From Bacillota bacterium (GTDB taxonomy: Bacteria > Bacillota > Clostridia > Christensenellales > CAG-138): 64,000 bases of DNA. The stretch is taken from contig JAEWYO010000023.1 of NCBI GenBank assembly GCA_023395595.1, positions 46,013-110,012 on the forward strand, given 5' to 3'. The notes beneath the pieces are model-generated. The model ran no database searches, was not told the DNA's origin, and worked only from the letters and a program-made list of their open reading frames with translations. This document shows positions 60,067-64,000 of the stretch, piece after piece (within the stretch, counting starts at the first letter, position 1; each line of letters opens with the position of its first letter). A program made the translations under genes and the position numbers.

Positions 60067-60085
60067 AAATTGGAGGAAAGTCACC

Positions 60086-60322
60086 ATGGAAACTGCGGCG
60101 CTTATCATTCGCATCGCGCTGATGTTGATCTCTGTTCTGCTCGTCGTCGTCGTTCTGCTGCAGAAGACGAAAAGCTCCGGCCTCGGCGCTTCCTTCGGCG
60201 GGGATACCACGTCCTTTACGCAGAAGGGCAAGGCAGCCAGCCGCGAAGCCAAACTGCAGAAACTGACGATCGTTCTCGCGATCATCGTCGGTGTGCTTGC
60301 GCTGTTATTGACCATCTTCTAA
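60086..60322 (+). CDS. secG: Protein translocase subunit SecG
   Basis: 78 residues with two transmembrane helices (about 3-22 and 55-76) and the conserved cytoplasmic loop LLQKTKSSGLGASFGG. Auxiliary subunit of SecYEG. TTGGAGGA precedes the ATG. It has its own promoter and terminator, and rnr, often next to it, is missing. Confidence 0.96.
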   Translation: METAALIIRIALMLISVLLVVVVLLQKTKSSGLGASFGGDTTSFTQKGKAASREAKLQKLTIVLAIIVGVLALLLTIF

Positions 60323-60344
60323 GGATCGGTTCAGCGAACCATAT

Positions 60345-60375
60345 GCGGCGTGCCAAATCGGTGCGCCGCTTTTTT
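60345..60375 (+). terminator. Terminator of secG
   Basis: GCGGCG (60345-60350) pairs with CGCCGC (60364-60369), followed by six Ts. Confidence 0.85.
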
Positions 60376-60447
60376 CGGTAAACAAACACAAGAATAGACA
60401 GGACGGAAAAAACAGCCAATATCGGTTGCCGCACGCGGTCAAGACGC

Positions 60448-60501
60448 TTGACTTTGTGTGTCGGGAGCGATTACAATGGTTGTAAAATAATATATTATTT
60501 T
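60448..60501 (+). promoter_or_regulatory. smpB promoter and adjacent AT palindrome
   Basis: TTGACT, an 18-base spacer, TACAAT (60472-60477). A perfect 18-base palindrome, AAAATAATATATTATTTT, occupies 60484-60501, directly over the predicted start of transcription. This suggests an operator or an AT-rich protein-binding site. Confidence 0.7.
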
Positions 60502-60528
60502 CCGTCGGAAAGTGAGAGGGCTGATTCA

Positions 60529-60996
60529 ATGGCCGTAAAACGCGGTATTAAGCCTGTTGCGCAGAACCGGAAAGCGCGCCATGACTACTTTATCGAGGAG
60601 ACGCTGGAGTGCGGCATCGAGCTCTTTGGCACAGAGGTCAAGTCTCTGCGCAAAGGCGCGTGCAACCTCAAGGACAGCTATGCGCAGGTGAAAAACGGCG
60701 AGCTGTTCATCATCGGTATGCACATCAGCCCGTATGAGCAGGGGAACATCTTCAACAAAGACCCCTTCCGCGTGCGAAAGCTGCTGGCGCACAAGAGCGA
60801 GATTCGAAAGCTGCAAGAGGCGTCCCAAAAGGACGGCATGAGCCTTGTCCCGCTGGAGATTTACCTCAAGGACGGGCGCATGAAGCTCGAACTTGCGATT
60901 GCCAAAGGTAAAAAGCTCTACGACAAGCGGCACACGATTGCCGAGCGCGACGCGGACCGCGAAATGGAACGACGGATCAAGGAGGACAGATCATGA
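60529..60996 (+). CDS. smpB: SsrA-binding protein SmpB
   Basis: 155 residues from MAVKRGIKPVAQNRKARHDY, with the ATG after GAGAGGG. The OB-fold core (GTEVKSLRKGACNLKDSYAQV) and the basic C-terminal tail (GKKLYDKRHTIAERDADREM) are complete. Delivers tmRNA to stalled ribosomes; the tmRNA gene lies 2.7 kb downstream. Overlaps lysA by four bases. Confidence 0.98.
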   Translation: MAVKRGIKPVAQNRKARHDYFIEETLECGIELFGTEVKSLRKGACNLKDSYAQVKNGELFIIGMHISPYEQGNIFNKDPFRVRKLLAHKSEIRKLQEASQKDGMSLVPLEIYLKDGRMKLELAIAKGKKLYDKRHTIAERDADREMERRIKEDRS

Positions 60997-62243
60997 GAAA
61001 CCTGCCGTTTACGAAGGATGCCCTGGAGGCCATCGTAGAACAATTTCCAACCCCGTTCCATCTCTATGACGAGGCCGGCATCCGCGCAAACGTGAAACGG
61101 CTCCAGGATGCGTTTTCCTGGAACGAAGGCTTCCGTGAATATTTCGCCGTCAAGGCGCTGCCAAACCCCATCATCATGAAGCTGCTCTTTGAGAGCGGCT
61201 GCGGTATGGACTGCTCCTCGCTGACCGAGCTCATGCTCTCTCGCGCCATCGGCGTGGCGGGGCAGGACATCATGTTTTCTTCCAACGACACCCCGGCAGG
61301 GGAGTTTCGCCTTGCGCGCGAGATGGACGTTCTGATCAATCTTGACGACATTACGCACATCGATTTTCTCGCGGAAAACGGCGGAATCCCCAAGACCGTT
61401 TGCCTCCGCTTCAACCCCGGCGGCGAATTTCTGCTGGGCAACACCATCATGGGCAACCCCGGCGAGGCGAAATATGGCATGACGCGGGAACAGCTCAGCG
61501 AGGGCGTGAAGAAGCTCATGGCGCTTGGCGCAACGGAATTTGGCCTGCATGCATTTCTTGTGAGCAACACCACGGATGACGATTACTATCCCGCTCTGGC
61601 AAAAAAGCTCTTCAAGACCGCGGTCGAGCTGCACGAGGAGACGGGGGCAAACTTCACGTTTGTCAATCTCTCCGGCGGCATCGGCATCCCGTATCGCCCG
61701 TATGAAAAAGAGACGGACATCCGCTACATCGGCGAAGAGGTCAAGCACCAGTATGAGCGCATCGTAGCGCCGAGCGGACTCAAGATCCGCATCTTCACCG
61801 AGCTTGGGCGCTATATTACAGGACCGTTTGGCTACCTTGTCACCCGCGCGATTCACAAAAAAGAGACGCACAAGAAGTACATCGGCGTGGATGCCTGCGC
61901 GGTGAACCTCATGCGCCCGGCGATGTATGGCGCATATCATCACATCACCGTCATGGGCAAAGAAACGGCTCCGCTTACCAATGTGTACGACGTGGTCGGT
62001 TCGCTCTGTGAGAACAACGATAAGTTTGCAATCGACCGCCCGCTGCCGCGCACGGAACCCGGCGATTTGCTGGTGATCCACGATACCGGCGCGCACGGCT
62101 TCGCGATGGGTTACAACTACAACGGCAAGCTCCGGAGCGCGGAGGTGCTGCTCAAGCCCGACGGCAGCGCGCAGCTCATCCGCCGCGCGGAAACGCCGAG
62201 TGATTATTTCAACACGCTGGATGTGTTGGGGTTGCCGCTGTAA
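60993..62243 (+). CDS. lysA: Diaminopimelate decarboxylase-type PLP enzyme
   Basis: 416 residues of the alanine-racemase-fold decarboxylases. The PLP lysine lies in YFAVKALPNP (near residue 54). GCGMDCSS, the SGGIGIPY phosphate loop, the ELGRY Glu, the catalytic Cys in VVGSLCENND and the HGFAMGYNYNGKLR end are all present. It most likely makes lysine from meso-diaminopimelate, though the family also decarboxylates related substrates. Translationally coupled to smpB, an unusual neighbour. Confidence 0.88.
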   Translation: MRNLPFTKDALEAIVEQFPTPFHLYDEAGIRANVKRLQDAFSWNEGFREYFAVKALPNPIIMKLLFESGCGMDCSSLTELMLSRAIGVAGQDIMFSSNDTPAGEFRLAREMDVLINLDDITHIDFLAENGGIPKTVCLRFNPGGEFLLGNTIMGNPGEAKYGMTREQLSEGVKKLMALGATEFGLHAFLVSNTTDDDYYPALAKKLFKTAVELHEETGANFTFVNLSGGIGIPYRPYEKETDIRYIGEEVKHQYERIVAPSGLKIRIFTELGRYITGPFGYLVTRAIHKKETHKKYIGVDACAVNLMRPAMYGAYHHITVMGKETAPLTNVYDVVGSLCENNDKFAIDRPLPRTEPGDLLVIHDTGAHGFAMGYNYNGKLRSAEVLLKPDGSAQLIRRAETPSDYFNTLDVLGLPL

Positions 62244-62295
62244 TCCACCGGGGAGAAATCAATACTCGAACAATCCATGCATTGTATGCTAAGAT

Positions 62296-62327
62296 AGAGA
62301 TACGTTCGTTTGAGCGTATCTCTTTTT
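62296..62327 (+). terminator. Terminator of smpB-lysA
   Basis: AGAGATACG (62296-62304) pairs perfectly with CGTATCTCT (62315-62323), followed by a T-run to 62327. Confidence 0.92.
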
Positions 62328-62369
62328 GGTATAAGGAATATTCGTATAAGCGATTCGGGGGTATTTGGG

Positions 62370-63689
62370 ATGAAGCAACGGTTGATCCGCTTTTCTCGTT
62401 ATGTCATTACGTTTCTGCTGCTCGTCGCATTCTGCGTGGGTTTGCTGTTTTTGTGCGGTCTTGCGCCGCAGGACCGGGTAGAGGCGAATTATCTGCTGTC
62501 ACTGGACGAGATTGAACCGGAGTGGAGCAACACAAACATACTCCGTCAGAAATGGGGATCGTACTCCCTCGACGACTGGACGGAGGTCATCATACTCTCG
62601 CTTTCGACGTATATGGATGTAAAGAACGCGCCGGACAGTGTGCTCAAAAACGCCTATCCGCTGGAGGACGATTTCACGTTTCAGGACGCGCGAGACACGG
62701 TCAAAAACCACGAAAAGGCGGATGTGTTCTATCCGCGCTATTGGCACGGCTTTCGCACCTATGTGCGCGCGCTGCTCTCTGTCATGGACTACGGCACCAT
62801 GCGCACGCTGATTATGTGGACATTCTTCTTGTTGATGGGGCTTTGCATGCTGATGCTCGGATTCCAGACGCGATCCGTCTGGCCGCCGATGCTCTTTAGT
62901 GCGGCGATTCTGTTCATCAATCCGGTTGTGGTGAGCGCGCTATTCCAGTTCAGCGGTTGTTTCATCGTCGCGTTCATCGGTATTCTGTTTGTGCCGATGC
63001 TGATGAGAAAGCCGGAACGCGCGGCGATGCTGTTTATGATCCTCGGCATGGCGACGCAGTTTATCGATTTTTACACAGCGCCGCTCGTGACATTTGGCTT
63101 GCCGATGCTCTGCTGGCTGATCTGCCTGTGTTACGCAAAACCCAATGTGCGCGCAAAAGAGATGCTGTTCTTGACGCTGAAATGCATGGCCGTTTGGTTC
63201 GTATCGTATTTTGCAATGTGGATTTCAAAGCTGATCCTGAGCAGCGTGTTTACGGATCAGAATGCGTTTGGCACCGCTTGGGAGGCGCTCGCGACGCACA
63301 TCGGCGTGACCAAACCCGAAGGAACGGAAGAACTCTACGACAAGGGCATTGTGCTGGTTGCGGCGTTTAAGCACCTGTTTGACTGGCCGATGCTGTTCAT
63401 CTCGGCCGGGGTTGCTGTGTTTGCGGGCGGTTATATGGTTTTCTCGCGCACGGACAAGCACTCCTATCAACGTGCGCTGGTGATGCTGGCGGTTTCGCTG
63501 ACGCCGATTCTCTGGACGCTGGTTGCGACCGAGCCGATGTATAAATGCATGCATTTTCAATATCGTATTCTGGCGGTGACCATGCTTGGCGGGTTCTATT
63601 TCTGGCTGATGAGTGTCAAGCGAGAGAAGCTGCCGGATCTTCGTCTGGCAGAAGTGACAGAAGTTGAAACAAGCGGTGAACCAAAGTAG
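62370..63689 (+). CDS. Multi-spanning membrane protein of unknown function
   Basis: 439 residues. One N-terminal helix (about 10-32) is followed by a large extracellular-type domain (about 33-145), then eight or nine transmembrane helices to about residue 415, then a charged cytoplasmic tail. The layout resembles polytopic envelope glycosyltransferase-like or polymer-export proteins, but I see no catalytic motif. I chose ATG 62370, after GGGGG. An in-frame start at 62310 would lie within the upstream terminator. No close partner gene is adjacent. Confidence 0.7.
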   Translation: MKQRLIRFSRYVITFLLLVAFCVGLLFLCGLAPQDRVEANYLLSLDEIEPEWSNTNILRQKWGSYSLDDWTEVIILSLSTYMDVKNAPDSVLKNAYPLEDDFTFQDARDTVKNHEKADVFYPRYWHGFRTYVRALLSVMDYGTMRTLIMWTFFLLMGLCMLMLGFQTRSVWPPMLFSAAILFINPVVVSALFQFSGCFIVAFIGILFVPMLMRKPERAAMLFMILGMATQFIDFYTAPLVTFGLPMLCWLICLCYAKPNVRAKEMLFLTLKCMAVWFVSYFAMWISKLILSSVFTDQNAFGTAWEALATHIGVTKPEGTEELYDKGIVLVAAFKHLFDWPMLFISAGVAVFAGGYMVFSRTDKHSYQRALVMLAVSLTPILWTLVATEPMYKCMHFQYRILAVTMLGGFYFWLMSVKREKLPDLRLAEVTEVETSGEPK

Positions 63690-63695
63690 CGCAGG

Positions 63696-63725
63696 GTTGT
63701 GCGAAGCGGCGGTTCGGTGTATAAT
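63696..63725 (+). promoter_or_regulatory. ssrA promoter
   Basis: TTGTGC followed after about 17-18 bases by TATAAT, about 10 bases before the 5' end of tmRNA. Confidence 0.65.
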
Positions 63726-63735
63726 AACGCTATAT

Positions 63736-64000
63736 GGGGGCGAACCTGGTTTCGACGGGGATCGCCGATGTTGGATAAGCGAGCCGAAGTCCCGAGCTTC
63801 GTTAAAAGCGGGAACAGATTAAAGTAACTGACAAAAATACTTTAGCTGTCGCTGCTTAAGCAGTGACCGTTCGCCTGAGAAAACTTACCGTCTCAGATAC
63901 GGGCGTCATTTAGGGTAGGGAACGAACCCGCCTAAGCTTTGCGGCGGGCCGGACTTATGAAGCTACTAAACCCGCTATCCTGACGGAGGGAGAGCGGCAG
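63736..64000 (+). ncRNA. ssrA: Transfer-messenger RNA (3' end beyond window)
   Basis: The 5' end GGGGGCGAACCTGGTTTCGACGGGG is the tmRNA tRNA-like 5' arm. A tag frame follows: after TAACT, the resume codon GAC begins DKNTLAVAA and a TAA stop (63830-63859), ending in the hydrophobic AVAA expected of a protease tag. With the tRNA-supplied Ala the tag would be ADKNTLAVAA. Pseudoknot sequence continues to the window edge; the 3' acceptor arm lies beyond. Works with SmpB to free stalled ribosomes. Confidence 0.95.

Noticed and set aside
59977..60085. tRNA gene upstream of secG
   Set aside because: Its hairpins suggested one at first, but there is no acceptor stem, TTC arm or anticodon arm. It is a structured leader.
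62310..62369. Upstream start for the membrane protein
   Set aside because: That start lies inside the smpB-lysA terminator hairpin, and the ATG at 62370 has a Gly-rich ribosome binding site and begins at the membrane helix.

Overview
The window looks like chromosome from a moderately high-GC member of the Clostridia (Bacillota). The grounds are gene order and signals. It has the order yybS-gdpP-rplI-dnaB, one unbroken S10-spc-alpha ribosomal cluster that includes adk, map, a KOW protein, infA and rpmJ, and strong AGGAGG ribosome binding sites. Initiation at GTG or TTG is common (NlpC/P60 gene, rplE, infA, ruvA, GH3 gene), and a SmpB/tmRNA pair is present. Several genes fit a monoderm envelope: MreB, a LytR-CpsA-Psr protein, an L,D-transpeptidase, an NlpC/P60 hydrolase with four peptidoglycan-binding repeats, and exported proteins with Thr/Pro linkers. 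I cannot name the genus. No insertion sequence, prophage, CRISPR array, tRNA or rRNA gene was seen.

Layout. 1-13 kb: a cut-off amidohydrolase, a sirtuin, mreB and envelope genes, an M3 peptidase (pepF) followed by a duplicated remnant of its own 3' end, and a GH3 glycosidase. 13-18.7 kb: the yybS-gdpP-rplI-dnaB replication and c-di-AMP operon plus a left-handed beta-helix protein. 18.8-29.3 kb: mixed metabolic and small genes (GH13 amylase, zinc-ribbon membrane protein, DUF1858, DUF5685 plus J-domain pair, uridine-kinase-like P-loop protein, acetyltransferase, sugar kinase plus GH4 phospho-glycosidase, XRE and GntR regulators) with several structured intergenic regions. 29.4-46.2 kb: 32 consecutive translation and secretion genes from rpsJ to rplQ, preceded by tandem promoters and a folded leader, with a second folded leader before rpsM. 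46.3-49.6 kb: a large CotH/lamin-tail lipoprotein. 49.8-55.9 kb: ruvC-ruvA-ruvB, then an 826-residue coiled-coil protein with six alternating short-motif modules, an ECF S-component-like protein and a metallo-hydrolase whose 3' end is part of a tandem 67-bp palindromic repeat. 56.2-64 kb: pgk-tpiA-gpmI, secG, smpB-lysA, an unknown membrane protein and the 5' part of ssrA.

How the genes work together. The ribosomal cluster supplies ribosomal proteins, SecY and RNA polymerase alpha, so translation, secretion and transcription are produced together. SecG, SmpB and tmRNA lie about 15-20 kb downstream and serve translocation and ribosome rescue. RuvABC resolve recombination junctions, and the repeat protein is translationally coupled to ruvB, which ties its expression to that complex. 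GdpP degrades c-di-AMP, which in this phylum influences wall and osmotic balance, in keeping with the wall enzymes nearby.

The least expected observations are: (1) the ruvB-coupled repeat protein; (2) ribosomal protein uL5 carrying a 108-residue Ala/Lys/Glu-rich N-terminal extension; (3) four genes whose ATG falls where the promoter predicts +1, so they may be leaderless; (4) tandem duplications of about 65-67 bp spanning the stop codons of two unrelated genes, one forming palindromes kept by paired substitutions; (5) folded leaders before rpsJ, rpsM and secG.
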